Assembly (NCBI RefSeq): GCF_040250305.1
Contig: NZ_CP158190.1
Span: forward strand, 2,822,001 to 2,886,000
Length of the DNA stretch: 64,000 nucleotides
DNA from: Peribacillus frigoritolerans
GTDB lineage: Bacteria > Bacillota > Bacilli > Bacillales > DSM-1321
Direction of reading: 5' to 3'
The notes under the pieces were generated by a model. The model was given only the letters and a program-made list of their open reading frames with translations, was not told where the DNA came from and made no database searches. Made by a program: the position numbers and the translations under genes. Below, piece by piece: positions 27,198 through 37,111 of this stretch (within the stretch, counting starts at the first letter, position 1; the number at the start of each line of letters is the position of its first letter).

Positions 27198-27335
27198 TTA
27201 TTTACCATTTGTCATGACAATTTTTTGTTTGATTTCTTCTATTATAATAGATACTTTCATATCTGATTGATTACCCAAGTTGTAGGCAACTAATAAAATA
27301 TCTTTAAAGTTATCCTTCTTTGCTTTTTTGCTCAT
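27198..27335 (-). CDS. Unrecognised 45-residue small protein in the eps operon
   Basis: An ATG-started frame fills the gap between galE (stop 27352) and epsL (start 27186), with 16 bases before and 11 bases after it. It begins MSKKAKKDNFKDILLVAYNL, is rich in Lys and Ile and is predicted as mostly helical. A weak GGTG/AAAGG site precedes the ATG. The tight spacing argues that it is translated. It is not SinI, and the resemblance to Spo0E-type phosphatases is too weak to claim. Function unknown. Confidence 0.55.
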   Translation of the reverse strand: MSKKAKKDNFKDILLVAYNLGNQSDMKVSIIIEEIKQKIVMTNGK

Positions 27336-27351
27336 CCTTTACACCATTTTT

Positions 27352-28425
27352 CTAATTATTTGGTATTAAAAAATCCTCGCTTTGTATTAAGCGGGGATTT
27401 TCCAATTCTTCATTTATTTTATATCCATCAGGATTACGTGATTGCCATCTCCAAGAATCCTCACACATTTCGTGAATGCTTTTGTTTGCAATCCAGTTTA
27501 ATTCTTTTTCCGCTTTCTTAGGATTTGCATAACAAATGGCGGCATCTCCCGGCCTAGAATGTGTAATGTTAATGGGGATTTTCACTCCTGTTGCTAATTC
27601 AAAAGCTGACACTACTTCTAACACGCTGTATCCTATTCCAGTTCCAAGATTATAAATATTAACACCGGTTGATTTTAGAGTTTTATCCAGTGCTGCTACA
27701 TGGCCATTTGCAAGATCAACTACATGTATATAATCTCTTACACCTGTCCCATCTTTCGTTGAATAACCATTTCCGAAAATATTAAGTACATTTAACTGAC
27801 CTACGGCCACTTTAGTGATATATGGCATTAAGTTATTAGGGGTTCCGCTTGGATCTTCACCTATCAAGCCGCTTTCATGTGCTCCTATTGGATTGAAATA
27901 TCTCAGGATTGTAATGCTCCATTCATTGTCTGAAATATATATGTCCTGAAGAATTTCTTCGACCATTAATTTTGTCCTGCCATATGGATTCAAAGCTTTT
28001 AAGGGAAATCCTTCTGATATTGGTACTGTATCCGGCAACCCATATACAGTGGCAGATGAACTAAATACCAGTTTTTTTACACTATATTTTTGCATAAGGT
28101 CACAAATTATAATGGTCGTAGTGATATTGTTTTTATAATATTTCAGAGATTCTTTAACAGATTCACCTACCGCTTTAAGTCCGGCAAAGTGGATAACTGC
28201 TTCAATTTGATTTACTAGGAACACTTTTTCTAAAGATTGCGAATCTAAAAGATCCAAATGATAAATCATGATGGATTTTCCTGTTATTTCACAAACACGT
28301 TTTAGCGATTCGGGTTTACTATTAGAAAAATTATCTACCACAATAATCTCATAACCTTCATTCAAGAGCTCTATGCATGTATGGCTGCCGATGAATCCAG
28401 CTCCGCCGGTGACCAGTATTGCCAT
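27352..28425 (-). CDS. galE: UDP-glucose 4-epimerase
   Basis: This extended SDR enzyme (357 residues) begins with the glycine motif VTGGAGFIGSHTCIEL, has the Ser-Tyr-Lys triad in FSSSATVYG and NPYGRTKLMVE, and carries NPIGAHESGLIGEDP typical of GalE. It interconverts UDP-glucose and UDP-galactose (possibly the N-acetyl forms), supplying galactose-type donors to the surrounding glycosyltransferases. It sits in the middle of the eps operon, directly after a GT4 gene. Confidence 0.93.
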   Translation of the reverse strand: MAILVTGGAGFIGSHTCIELLNEGYEIIVVDNFSNSKPESLKRVCEITGKSIMIYHLDLLDSQSLEKVFLVNQIEAVIHFAGLKAVGESVKESLKYYKNNITTTIIICDLMQKYSVKKLVFSSSATVYGLPDTVPISEGFPLKALNPYGRTKLMVEEILQDIYISDNEWSITILRYFNPIGAHESGLIGEDPSGTPNNLMPYITKVAVGQLNVLNIFGNGYSTKDGTGVRDYIHVVDLANGHVAALDKTLKSTGVNIYNLGTGIGYSVLEVVSAFELATGVKIPINITHSRPGDAAICYANPKKAEKELNWIANKSIHEMCEDSWRWQSRNPDGYKINEELENPRLIQSEDFLIPNN

Positions 28426-28454
28426 TTATTAGTTTCCCTCACTTTCATTTAAAT

Positions 28455-29684
28455 TTAATTGTTAATTAATCCATAGATTTTATTAATTTCATTTTCATTG
28501 CCATAATCCTTTGAAAGTACGTTCGAAACTATTGCCCCCCTAAATTCATCGTCTACAATCATTTTTGCAATCCCTCTGGCAATTCCATCCTGACCGCACT
28601 CTGTAATTAAAGCATCAAACCCATTATCCGCTTGGCTTTTTGCGGTAGGGAAATTGGTTATTACAACTGGTTTACCTAGTACTTGTGCTTCTCGTATTGT
28701 TACTGCTTTACCTTCATAGCGTGAGGGTTGAACATAAATATCACAAGCTGCAATATATGGATATGGATTGGTTTTCTTCCCTAATAATATAAATTGCTTT
28801 TCTACTCCTAATTTCTTTATTAAATTTCTTAACTCGTTTTCGAGAGGTCCATAACCTACCACATACCACTGAATGTCAAATCCCTCGTCTATTAGTTTTT
28901 TACAAGCTCTTATTGCTTCATCTAAACCTTTTGCATGTGTTAAACGTCCCACTGTTACTAATATGGTTTTTCCAGGCAAATTAATGATTTCTTTTGGAAT
29001 ATCTGCCTTTGCTTGTTCTCTAACAAAATCTGGAGAAAGAATATTTTCGATTACGGTTGTTTTTTCCTTGAAGTCAGGAAAAACATCTAAAAAAGTTTGT
29101 GAACATTCTTCAGAAACCACTACAATATCATCTATTTTCCCCCACATTTTCTTCTCTATTTTCTTATTCACATAAATATTGGAATAATCGGTATGAATCC
29201 AACCGATTTTCTTCTTGGCTTTGACTTTATCCCCGATAAAGTGATGCGGCCATAAAAAACCTATGGCAACATCATATTCTTTATTAAGATTTGGTAAATG
29301 ACGGGTAGTTAGCTCCCAACCGTACTGAATGGATAAATAACCTGGTTCTTCAACCTTTTTTACTTTTCCATGTACTACACCTGAATACTTTGCGATGACT
29401 CTAGAGATAGCGATAGGATAAAAACCCTCTTTTACTATTTGTTGAATTGATTTTCTAAAGGTTGTATACGAAGGTTCTTCCGGTAATAAATTGGGACCGT
29501 CCGGGATATATGACAGGAATTCTCCTTCATGTTTAAATAATAATAAATCGACATCGTATTTAGCATAATCGATTTGATTTAACAATCCTATTAGACTTCT
29601 TTCGACTCCTCCGATTGCCAAGTCAAAAGATGTGATCAAAATCTTTTTCTTCATCGTAAAAACCTCTTTTTCAGGAAACATCAT
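28455..29684 (-). CDS. GT4 family glycosyltransferase
   Basis: The true start is probably the internal ATG giving MKKKILITSFDLAIGGVERSL, because the first ten residues precede a good initiation region (AAAGAGG). The GT-B core has VTVGRLTHAKGLDEAI, LLGKKTNPYPYIAACDIYVQ in the donor domain, and PSRYEGKAVTIREAQVLGKP with the E-x7-E pair. It resembles the three GT4 genes at 17.8-21.4 kb in motif details (NPYPYI, ADIYVQ). It overlaps the upstream GT4 gene by 14 bases. Confidence 0.87.
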   Translation of the reverse strand: MMFPEKEVFTMKKKILITSFDLAIGGVERSLIGLLNQIDYAKYDVDLLLFKHEGEFLSYIPDGPNLLPEEPSYTTFRKSIQQIVKEGFYPIAISRVIAKYSGVVHGKVKKVEEPGYLSIQYGWELTTRHLPNLNKEYDVAIGFLWPHHFIGDKVKAKKKIGWIHTDYSNIYVNKKIEKKMWGKIDDIVVVSEECSQTFLDVFPDFKEKTTVIENILSPDFVREQAKADIPKEIINLPGKTILVTVGRLTHAKGLDEAIRACKKLIDEGFDIQWYVVGYGPLENELRNLIKKLGVEKQFILLGKKTNPYPYIAACDIYVQPSRYEGKAVTIREAQVLGKPVVITNFPTAKSQADNGFDALITECGQDGIARGIAKMIVDDEFRGAIVSNVLSKDYGNENEINKIYGLINN

Positions 29685-30810
29685 ATAGCCTTAACCAATC
29701 CCTAACATTCCCATGTATATCATAACCCTTATTCGATATTTTTCTTTTAATAGTTTCATTGTCAGGTGTATCGATCAATAAGGATCTAATTACTTCGTTA
29801 CACCAAACATCTAGTGGCTCCTGCAAACTAATAAATGATGCTAAGCCCAGGTCCATATCTATACTTTTTGGTAAAGTATCCGACATAATGCAAGGCGTTC
29901 CAGATCCTTGTGCTTCTAATGCAGCAATTCCAAAGCCTTCGAATAATGATGGGAATATGAAAACATCAAAAGCTTTCATTAATCTAGGAATATCCGTTCT
30001 TACACCTAAGAACTTGATATTTTCTTGAATTCCTAACGCTTCTGCTTTTTGCTCTATTTCCAGTCTTAAAGGACCATCTCCGATTAAAAGGGCAAAAAAC
30101 CTTCTATCTTTCTTTAATAATGTATTTAAAAATTGCAAAATAAAAAGGTGGTTTTTCGACTCCGAAAACCGCCCCACATGTCCAATGATTTTTACATCTT
30201 CGTTTAAACCAAACTCTCTAATGATACTATCCTTACTATTTACATTTGTTTCAGTAAAGTCGTTTACATTTATTCCATTCTTTAATATCGTGACTTTTCC
30301 ATTTTTTACTCTTTGTTTACCAAACATGAATTGAGCGGCCTCAGGACTACATCCGCAAAATCTATTAGCAGAAATTTTCATGATTGTTTGAAGGAGCTTA
30401 AGCGTAAATCTTTCTTTGAAATGGTTTCCTTTTGCCCAATTATTACTGTGTGAATGACAGATCCTTATTTTAATCCCTGCTATCTTTGCTGCTAATGCTG
30501 GAAAGCCTGCTTGATAATCCGTATGGGCATGAACAGCTTGGTAAGGGTTGGAAGACATAATTCTATTTAGTTCTTTAAGATAGGATATTGGACCAACTTT
30601 ACCTAAGCTTGGTATTTTAATCAGTTTTCCACCTAAACCAATAATTTCATCTTCAAAATCTTCTTTCTTATTTGAATGGGTAACAAAGTCAAATTGAATC
30701 TTCTCTCTGTCCAGATTTCTATATATATTCATAATAATTGTTTCTGCCCCGCCACGATCCATTGCACTGACAATATGTAATATTCTCAAAGGAGCACTTA
30801 ATTTAACCAA
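29671..30810 (-). CDS. GT4 family glycosyltransferase (EpsF-like)
   Basis: The N-terminus LRILHIVSAMDRGGAETIIMNIYRNLDREKIQFDF (quoted in parts: VSAMDRGGAETIIMN, REKIQFDF), the AHTDYQAGFPALAAKIAG segment and the C-domain PSLFEGFGIAALEAQGSGTP match EpsF of B. subtilis over its length (379 residues). It adds one sugar to the lipid-linked repeat unit. A second EpsF-like gene is at 32823, so the function was duplicated or diversified in this operon. Confidence 0.88.
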   Translation of the reverse strand: MVKLSAPLRILHIVSAMDRGGAETIIMNIYRNLDREKIQFDFVTHSNKKEDFEDEIIGLGGKLIKIPSLGKVGPISYLKELNRIMSSNPYQAVHAHTDYQAGFPALAAKIAGIKIRICHSHSNNWAKGNHFKERFTLKLLQTIMKISANRFCGCSPEAAQFMFGKQRVKNGKVTILKNGINVNDFTETNVNSKDSIIREFGLNEDVKIIGHVGRFSESKNHLFILQFLNTLLKKDRRFFALLIGDGPLRLEIEQKAEALGIQENIKFLGVRTDIPRLMKAFDVFIFPSLFEGFGIAALEAQGSGTPCIMSDTLPKSIDMDLGLASFISLQEPLDVWCNEVIRSLLIDTPDNETIKRKISNKGYDIHGNVRDWLRLYDVS

Positions 30811-30828
30811 TATATTTCCCCCCTTCCG

Positions 30829-31911
30829 TCAAAATAGGTTTTCTAATATTTCACTTTTATACAAAATATTCAAACTGGTAACATTTTCATAAAAATAAAG
30901 AACAAAAAATAAAGCAATTATTGAATAATATAATAGTTTTTGATCTTTCTTACTGAATAGCTCAATAAGCCAGGAAATCAGAATGAGTTGATATAAATTA
31001 AAGTAGATGGAAATCCTTGCAAATATCCATTGTTGAGTTGAAACAATCATAAAAATCAGACCCAACAATGCCATATTTACTATATAGTCACTTTTTGGAA
31101 ATATTTCACGAAGTTTATCTTTACCTAAATATGCAATAACTAAGGGAGCGGCGCTTACAGCTACTCTGAGTATATTAGCTCCCCCTTCATTAAATTTAGA
31201 ATAGTCACTATATTGTGAGTCCTCGATAGCTGAAAATAATAAGGAAGAGAATTGTTCATAACCCAAAACGACAATGACCGAAAAAGATAACCAGGCAATA
31301 GTGGACTTTGTCCAAGCTTTTGTTCTAACTAAAAAATAAATGGGTATAAGGATAAGAGCACTTTGGTGAAATGTAGATGCTATTAAAACAATTAATGAGT
31401 ATTTCATAAAATTTCCGTTTATTAAATATTTAGTAGCTGTAAAAATAATGGCAGCTGCAAGCACTTGCCGTATTCCATTCATTGATACTAAATGCAAACC
31501 ACCTGTAATATATACAAAGGTGCTTAGTTCAAAAAGTCGTGAATATTTATATAAAACCATGACAATTAAAACATTTGTGATCATAGCAGTTGTAAAAATC
31601 AGTATCTGAGGGTCATCCGAGAATTTCTTTAATAACATCTGCAGAATGCCAAATCCCATATCCTTTTGTGAAGATATATACTCCCAAGTAAAGTCATTTT
31701 CGATATAAATATTTTTATAATTGAAAGTATCACCAATATTTGTCCTGAGTCCCGAAACACATACTAAACATACAGCAGCTAAAAAAACCAACATCTTATT
31801 CGGTTTAAAGTCATATAATCCAGTCGGTGTTATAAGTGAATATGTTGAAAAATACCTACCTAAATATGAAAAAATAAATACGATGGCGAGATTGATCCAA
31901 AGTATGGTCAT
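30829..31911 (-). CDS. epsG: EpsG-family exopolysaccharide polymerase (Wzy-like)
   Basis: The protein (360 residues) has about ten membrane segments, starting WINLAIVFIFSYLGRYFSTY, and the family motif CVSGLRTNIGDTFNYKNIY in the first large loop (R and D residues typical of EpsG/Wzy). It polymerises flipped repeat units on the outer membrane face. The position after a GT2 gene and before an EpsF-like gene is close to the B. subtilis eps order. It starts 6 bases from the stop of the preceding gene. Confidence 0.88.
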   Translation of the reverse strand: MTILWINLAIVFIFSYLGRYFSTYSLITPTGLYDFKPNKMLVFLAAVCLVCVSGLRTNIGDTFNYKNIYIENDFTWEYISSQKDMGFGILQMLLKKFSDDPQILIFTTAMITNVLIVMVLYKYSRLFELSTFVYITGGLHLVSMNGIRQVLAAAIIFTATKYLINGNFMKYSLIVLIASTFHQSALILIPIYFLVRTKAWTKSTIAWLSFSVIVVLGYEQFSSLLFSAIEDSQYSDYSKFNEGGANILRVAVSAAPLVIAYLGKDKLREIFPKSDYIVNMALLGLIFMIVSTQQWIFARISIYFNLYQLILISWLIELFSKKDQKLLYYSIIALFFVLYFYENVTSLNILYKSEILENLF

Positions 31912-31917
31912 TTAACA

Positions 31918-32826
31918 TTAATTCCTTTCAATTAACCTAGTCCTTGTTTTACTGATGATCAAAGCATATAAAAGTATGCCTAATGGAAAGGCCAAAACAG
32001 TGAGTGCTTTCTTAGGAGTTTCAATGAACAGCTTCGGGTTTTTCATTAGTAGGTTGCTTGATACATAATGAATGGCTTGCTTATATTTGAAAAGCTTCCC
32101 TCCAAAAGGTAACTTCATAAGCTCTTTCCGGTAAAATGAGAAGCCTCTAGGATTTTTAAGATATTGGTTATACATATTTCGAGAGGATCCATCAGGAAGA
32201 TATTCAACATGACACAGCACTTCATTCATCAGTAACAATTCATATTTCTTATCCAGCATATAGTATTTATATGCTAGCCCTACATATTTCTCGTTTTTAA
32301 AAACAGGATAGGGATATTGCTTCGTCAATTCTGTTCGATAAACCAATTTCTTGTCTCCTGTTACACCATATTTGTTATAGAGATCAAACAATGTAGAACT
32401 TTTTAATTTCTCTGGTAACCTTGACCCTATAATTTGATGATCAATTGTTGCATCTAAAGCTGCTATACCACTTACATTTTCGTTACCATGCTTTCTCCAA
32501 AATGAAAGGATACTTTCTACTGCCCCATCCGCCATATAGTCATCGGAATCAATACAAACATTCAATTCCGTTTCAATTATTTTATAGGCTGTATTATGTG
32601 CACCATGCATTCCTTGATTTTCTTGCCAGTAATACTTAATATCAATTTTCTTTTCCTGAATCCAATGATGTGCCATTTCTTTTGTATTATCTGTTGATCC
32701 ATCATCAATAATTAACCAAATAAAATCTTTATTGTTTTGACGTACTAAGCTCTTATAACATTTTTCTAGACAATAAGACCTATTATAGGTTGGAGTAAAC
32801 ACTGTTAAAGTTTTCATATGATTCAC
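31918..32826 (-). CDS. GT2 family glycosyltransferase
   Basis: The GT-A core shows LTVFTPTYNRSYCLEKCYKSL, in short TPTYNRSYCLEKC, then FIWLIIDDGSTDN and LNVCIDSDDYMADGA, which contains the metal-binding DSDD. A 100-residue C-terminal extension holds two hydrophobic stretches (ALTVLAFPLGILLYALII), suggesting membrane contact. It is 302 residues long, close to EpsE/EpsH length, but I cannot tell which eps transferase it replaces. Start overlaps the upstream gene by 4 bases. Confidence 0.86.
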   Translation of the reverse strand: MNHMKTLTVFTPTYNRSYCLEKCYKSLVRQNNKDFIWLIIDDGSTDNTKEMAHHWIQEKKIDIKYYWQENQGMHGAHNTAYKIIETELNVCIDSDDYMADGAVESILSFWRKHGNENVSGIAALDATIDHQIIGSRLPEKLKSSTLFDLYNKYGVTGDKKLVYRTELTKQYPYPVFKNEKYVGLAYKYYMLDKKYELLLMNEVLCHVEYLPDGSSRNMYNQYLKNPRGFSFYRKELMKLPFGGKLFKYKQAIHYVSSNLLMKNPKLFIETPKKALTVLAFPLGILLYALIISKTRTRLIERN

Positions 32827-33932
32827 CCTGACATTGATATATAAAAATCTTTTAGTTCATTGGCTGTTTCATTTATCGAATACCCCTGTTTGGATAATGA
32901 ATCCGGTTGTATACTTCTTTTCGTATTGTTAGTAGTTAATTTCATTAAATGGGAGGTCCATTCTGATTTACTGGTAATGGGCAGAAATTTAATAAGATTG
33001 ATACCCAAGTCTACCTCTTTGGAAATTTGGTCCGAGATTAAGCAAGGCAGTCCAGCTGCCTGAGCTTCGATAAGTGAAACCGGCAATCCTTCATGTAAAG
33101 AAGGAAAGACAAAAACATCGAAGGCTTGTAGGACTTGATTTATATCACTCCGTATCCCAAGGAATTTAACTTTTTCTTCTAATTTATGAGCTTTAACCTT
33201 TGCTAAGATTTCTGGTTTCAATGGCCCATCTCCGACTAAAATCAAGTAGGAATTTTCCTTTTCTCTAATAAAATTTGCAAAGATATCAATCAAAAAAGCA
33301 TGATTTTTTTGTTGAGCAAATCTTCCAACGTGTCCTAAAACACATGCATCACTTTCGATATTTAATTCTTTTCTTAATTTACATCTTGTCTCAGGTGAGA
33401 AAGAAAATAATTGGTATTCAATGCCGTTTTTTAAAATATTGGCATTATTTGTCTTATCTTTAAATAACCACTGTGCTGCCTGTCTAGAACAAGCTAATAA
33501 ATTTGTAGCATTGGGCAGGATCAATGTCCCTGCATACCATTTATAAATCCTGGAAGCTAAGCCACCTTCACTTTGGGTGTTATGACTATGTGAAATTCTT
33601 TTTGGAATTCCTGCTTTTTTAGCTGCTTGAAGAACGATTCCGCTCATTTTATCCATATGGGCATGAACGACCTTATAGGAATGATTTTTCCTAAAGAATC
33701 CATCTAACTGTTTTTTATAAGCAAAGTGACCTACATCAGAAATATAAGGAATTCTATGAATCTTACCGCCAAGTTTTACGATTTCATCATCAAATACGCC
33801 TTCTTTGGATGTAAGAAAATCAAATTGAATTTTCGAGCGGTCCATATTGCGATACAAGTTCATGATCAAGGTTTCCGCTCCGCCCCTATTCATATTAACG
33901 ACAACATGCAGGATCCTTAGTGGATTCCCCAT
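32823..33932 (-). CDS. GT4 family glycosyltransferase (EpsF-like)
   Basis: The sequence begins LRILHVVVNMNRGGAETLIM, has VLGHVGRFAQQKNHAFLI for donor binding and FPSLHEGLPVSLIEAQAAGLP with the catalytic E-x7-E pair. It is a paralogue of the gene at 29671 (shared MNRGGAET, AHxD, GxLGHVGRF features). The start overlaps the end of the epsD-like gene by 16 bases, an arrangement that usually implies coupled translation. Confidence 0.88.
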   Translation of the reverse strand: MGNPLRILHVVVNMNRGGAETLIMNLYRNMDRSKIQFDFLTSKEGVFDDEIVKLGGKIHRIPYISDVGHFAYKKQLDGFFRKNHSYKVVHAHMDKMSGIVLQAAKKAGIPKRISHSHNTQSEGGLASRIYKWYAGTLILPNATNLLACSRQAAQWLFKDKTNNANILKNGIEYQLFSFSPETRCKLRKELNIESDACVLGHVGRFAQQKNHAFLIDIFANFIREKENSYLILVGDGPLKPEILAKVKAHKLEEKVKFLGIRSDINQVLQAFDVFVFPSLHEGLPVSLIEAQAAGLPCLISDQISKEVDLGINLIKFLPITSKSEWTSHLMKLTTNNTKRSIQPDSLSKQGYSINETANELKDFYISMSG

Positions 33933-35074
33933 ACTCTTTCCTCCGTATCTTCCATGTAGGATTTATAAAGTTGGCTTTTAGCTTCCAAGATTTTTTTTGT
34001 ACTATATTTCCTTTCCACCATTTTATAGCTACTTTCACCAAGCATTTTTCTCATACCCATATTTCCAGCAATTTTTATGACCTTTTCAGAAAATGATTTT
34101 TCATCATTCCTGCCAATTAACCACCCATTTTGACCATTGAAGACCAACTCCCTATGGCCTCTATTTTCATTAGCTATTATTGGCAGCCCACAAGCCATTG
34201 CTTCCATGATATTTACCGGTAGTCCTTCTCTCAAACTTGACGCTACAGCGAGATCACTGATTTTCAATAATTCATCAATATCTTTCCGAAAACCAAGAAA
34301 ATCAACCCTATTTCTAATTCCTAAAGAATCTGCAAGCATCTTGCATTCGTCTAATAATGCTCCATCTCCGGCCAATAGTAACCTTGCATTTGAAACCTCC
34401 TCTTTTATCAAGGAAAAAGCTCGAAGCAATAGTTGCTGGTTTTTGTTTTTATTGAACTCGGCTGCATAAAACATAAGGAAATCCTCTTCACAATACCCTT
34501 TTTCTAACCTTAGTTCAGTTTTCTTATTTGTGGAGACAGGATGGTATTGATTTGTATCAACTCCAACACCAAGGATATGAGTAATCTCCTGTGCCCTGAA
34601 GTTTCTTTGTATGGCAATTTGAAAATCTTCATTATTGATCGTAATCAAACAATCTGTCATTCTTGCTAAAAATTTTTCAATGGGATAGTAGACTAGCCAG
34701 TTTAGGATAGGAGCGCCTTTGAAAAAATGGAAGCCGTGTGCCGTATATAGCATTTTTGTATCACGTTCTCTCGCTTTCCGACCAGCAAGTCTGCCTAGAA
34801 CTCCCCCCATTGGGGTATGACAATGAATGATTTGAAAATTATTGTTATCGATGATGTACTTTAATTCTTTGTATGCCATAATGTTTTCTTTTTTAAATGG
34901 AGACCTCTGAATGGGAATAACATGCTTTTTATCAACAAATGGGAGATTCAAATCACCATGTGCCGCTGTATGAACCTTATACCCTTGCTCTTTAAACCAT
35001 TTAAAATATGGCAAGTGAAACGCTTCAAAATGATAATCCTTTGTTGCACAAAATAGGACTTTTTTCTCCATCAT
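33917..35074 (-). CDS. epsD: GT4 family glycosyltransferase (EpsD)
   Basis: The N-domain segment YTAHGFHFFKGAPILNWLVY followed by YPIEKFLARMTDCLITIN matches EpsD of B. subtilis very closely. The donor domain contains LGFRKDIDELLKISDLAVASS and SLREGLPVNIMEAMACGLP. EpsD acts early in repeat-unit assembly at the inner membrane face. It is 385 residues and lies directly after epsC, with 94 bases between them, as in B. subtilis. Confidence 0.9.
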   Translation of the reverse strand: MMEKKVLFCATKDYHFEAFHLPYFKWFKEQGYKVHTAAHGDLNLPFVDKKHVIPIQRSPFKKENIMAYKELKYIIDNNNFQIIHCHTPMGGVLGRLAGRKARERDTKMLYTAHGFHFFKGAPILNWLVYYPIEKFLARMTDCLITINNEDFQIAIQRNFRAQEITHILGVGVDTNQYHPVSTNKKTELRLEKGYCEEDFLMFYAAEFNKNKNQQLLLRAFSLIKEEVSNARLLLAGDGALLDECKMLADSLGIRNRVDFLGFRKDIDELLKISDLAVASSLREGLPVNIMEAMACGLPIIANENRGHRELVFNGQNGWLIGRNDEKSFSEKVIKIAGNMGMRKMLGESSYKMVERKYSTKKILEAKSQLYKSYMEDTEERVWGIH

Positions 35075-35168
35075 TCACTATCCTTTCGATATCCTGTTCC
35101 TTGTTTCATTCCATGTTTCTTGCAGCAATATTTTCTTATATATAAGATCTTAATTATCGTTTAGTTGT

Positions 35169-36995
35169 TTAGTTGGAAACTTGCACAAGTAAAGGGGCAG
35201 TGTCACGCTCATTCGCCAGATCTACAAGTTTTTTTCTTAGTGATTCTTTATCCATATCAGGATAACTGTTTATAATATCTTCAATCTCCTTTGAATATAA
35301 ATTCCCCGTCTTCCCTATGTAAATATTTGGATATATTTGTTTTTCATGAATTTCATCTTGATTCAACAGCTCTTCAAATAGTTTTTCACCTGGTCTTGTT
35401 CCCGTGAATTCTATTGATATATCATCTTCAGAATGTCCGGAGAGTTTAATCAAGTTTTTCGCCAAATCTACAATCTTCACTGGATGGCCCATATCAAGTA
35501 CAAAAATCTCCCCGCCTTGTGCTAACGCCCCCGCTTGGATGACAAGTCTTGAAGCTTCAGGGATAGTCATGAAATAACGAATCATATCAGGATGTGTCAC
35601 TGTGACTGGCCCGCCTTTTTCAATTTGTTTGGTGAATAGCGGGATGACACTTCCTCTGCTCCCCAGCACATTCCCAAAACGAACGGCTACAAACTTCGTT
35701 TTGCTTTCTTTATTTATTTGTTGAATCGTCATTTCCGCTAGCCTTTTTGTGGAGCCCATAACACTCGTAGGGTTAACTGCCTTATCACTGGATATCATCA
35801 CAAAAGTCTTTACTCCGCTCCAGCTAGCCGCATTGGCAACATTCCTTGTACCTATTAAGTTATTTTTGACGGCTTCTTCAGGGTTTCGCTCCATCAATGG
35901 TACATGTTTATGTGCTGCTGCATGATAAACGACATCTGGTTGATATTCTGCCATAACAGCCAGCATTTTTTTTTGATCTTGAAGATCAGCAATTTCTGTT
36001 AAAAACTCGATTTTTTTGTTTTTATATGTTTCTTTCAACTCCATTTCTATTGTATAAATACTGTTTTCACCATGACCGAGTAAAATTAACCTTGATGGAT
36101 TAAATTTAGAAATTTGGCGGCAAATTTCTGATCCAATTGAACCTCCAGCCCCAGTGACTAGAATTACCTTTTCGGTTACATACTCTGAAATTACATCAAT
36201 ATCTAATTCTACAGGTTCTCTTCCAAGAAGATCTTGAACCTGTACATCTCTAAATTTATTGACTGAAAGCTTTCCTGTTAATAAATCTTCTAACATTGGG
36301 AGGATTTGTGTCTTAGCATTTGTTTTTGCACATTCATGGAAAATTCGATTCATTTCCTGTTTATTCAATGAAGGAATGGCAATGATAATATGTTCGATAT
36401 TCAATGCTTCAACTTTTCCGGAAATTTTGCCCACTCCTCCCACAACAGGTATGCCTAAAATATCAAGATTATGTTTTCGTACGTTATCATCAATAAATGC
36501 TACTGGTAATAAATCCACATCATTATTCTTTAATAATTGCCGGGCAACCATCGTACCTGCTGAACCTGCCCCTATTATTAACGTTCTTTTCTTATTTTCA
36601 TATTTGATTAAGTATTGATCTCTAAACATCCTCCAACAAAATCTTGATCCGCCTATCAATAGCATGTGAAGTAACCAAGTTACCGCCAACAACCGATAAT
36701 ATACATCTTGAAAAAGGAGCGCCTGTACGATTGATGTAGTAAAAATTGATACCGTAACAGTTTTGAATATAATGACTAATTCACCTATGCTCGCATACTC
36801 CCACGCTTTTTTATATAGATGAAAGGTAATAGCAAAAATATGATGGCTGAGGAGAATCGTAACAGAGCTGAGCACAATCGGAATAGTAAAAACATAAATA
36901 CTGGCATCTACTAAAAATCGCCCTAAAAAAATAGCTGATAAGACAATACATGAATCTATTAATATAAAAAGTGATAGTCTTTGCTGATATGTCAA
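35169..36995 (-). CDS. epsC: Membrane-bound UDP-N-acetylglucosamine 4,6-dehydratase (EpsC)
   Basis: Four N-terminal membrane helices (to about residue 120) precede a CoA-binding-like Rossmann domain (LIIGAGSAGTMVARQL) and an SDR domain with VTGAGGSIGSEICRQI, the altered SMK-type active site in FVMISSDKAVNPTSVMG, and VRFGNVLGSRGSV. The 608-residue architecture is that of CapD/PglF. It makes the 4-keto-6-deoxy sugar used by EpsN and EpsM. It follows the EAR RNA and a large hairpin, so its expression probably depends on antitermination. Confidence 0.94.
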   Translation of the reverse strand: MTYQQRLSLFILIDSCIVLSAIFLGRFLVDASIYVFTIPIVLSSVTILLSHHIFAITFHLYKKAWEYASIGELVIIFKTVTVSIFTTSIVQALLFQDVYYRLLAVTWLLHMLLIGGSRFCWRMFRDQYLIKYENKKRTLIIGAGSAGTMVARQLLKNNDVDLLPVAFIDDNVRKHNLDILGIPVVGGVGKISGKVEALNIEHIIIAIPSLNKQEMNRIFHECAKTNAKTQILPMLEDLLTGKLSVNKFRDVQVQDLLGREPVELDIDVISEYVTEKVILVTGAGGSIGSEICRQISKFNPSRLILLGHGENSIYTIEMELKETYKNKKIEFLTEIADLQDQKKMLAVMAEYQPDVVYHAAAHKHVPLMERNPEEAVKNNLIGTRNVANAASWSGVKTFVMISSDKAVNPTSVMGSTKRLAEMTIQQINKESKTKFVAVRFGNVLGSRGSVIPLFTKQIEKGGPVTVTHPDMIRYFMTIPEASRLVIQAGALAQGGEIFVLDMGHPVKIVDLAKNLIKLSGHSEDDISIEFTGTRPGEKLFEELLNQDEIHEKQIYPNIYIGKTGNLYSKEIEDIINSYPDMDKESLRKKLVDLANERDTAPLLVQVSN

Positions 36996-37050
36996 TACTT
37001 TCCCCCCTTATAAGATCAATTTATTGTTACAGTTAAAAGGAATTAAATGA

Positions 37051-37101
37051 TAAAGTGCTAATGAATGCTGTCTTATTAAGACAGCATTCATTAGCACTTT
37101 A
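37051..37101 (-). terminator. Very long perfect hairpin between the EAR RNA and epsC
   Basis: AAAGTGCTAATGAATGCTGT pairs with ACAGCATTCATTAGCACTTT and the stem continues inward to a TTAT/TTAA centre, about 24 bp in all. Its U-tract is short (TTTATCATTT). It would block or process the transcript unless RNA polymerase is modified by the upstream EAR element. Confidence 0.65.
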
Positions 37102-37111
37102 ATAGAATAAT

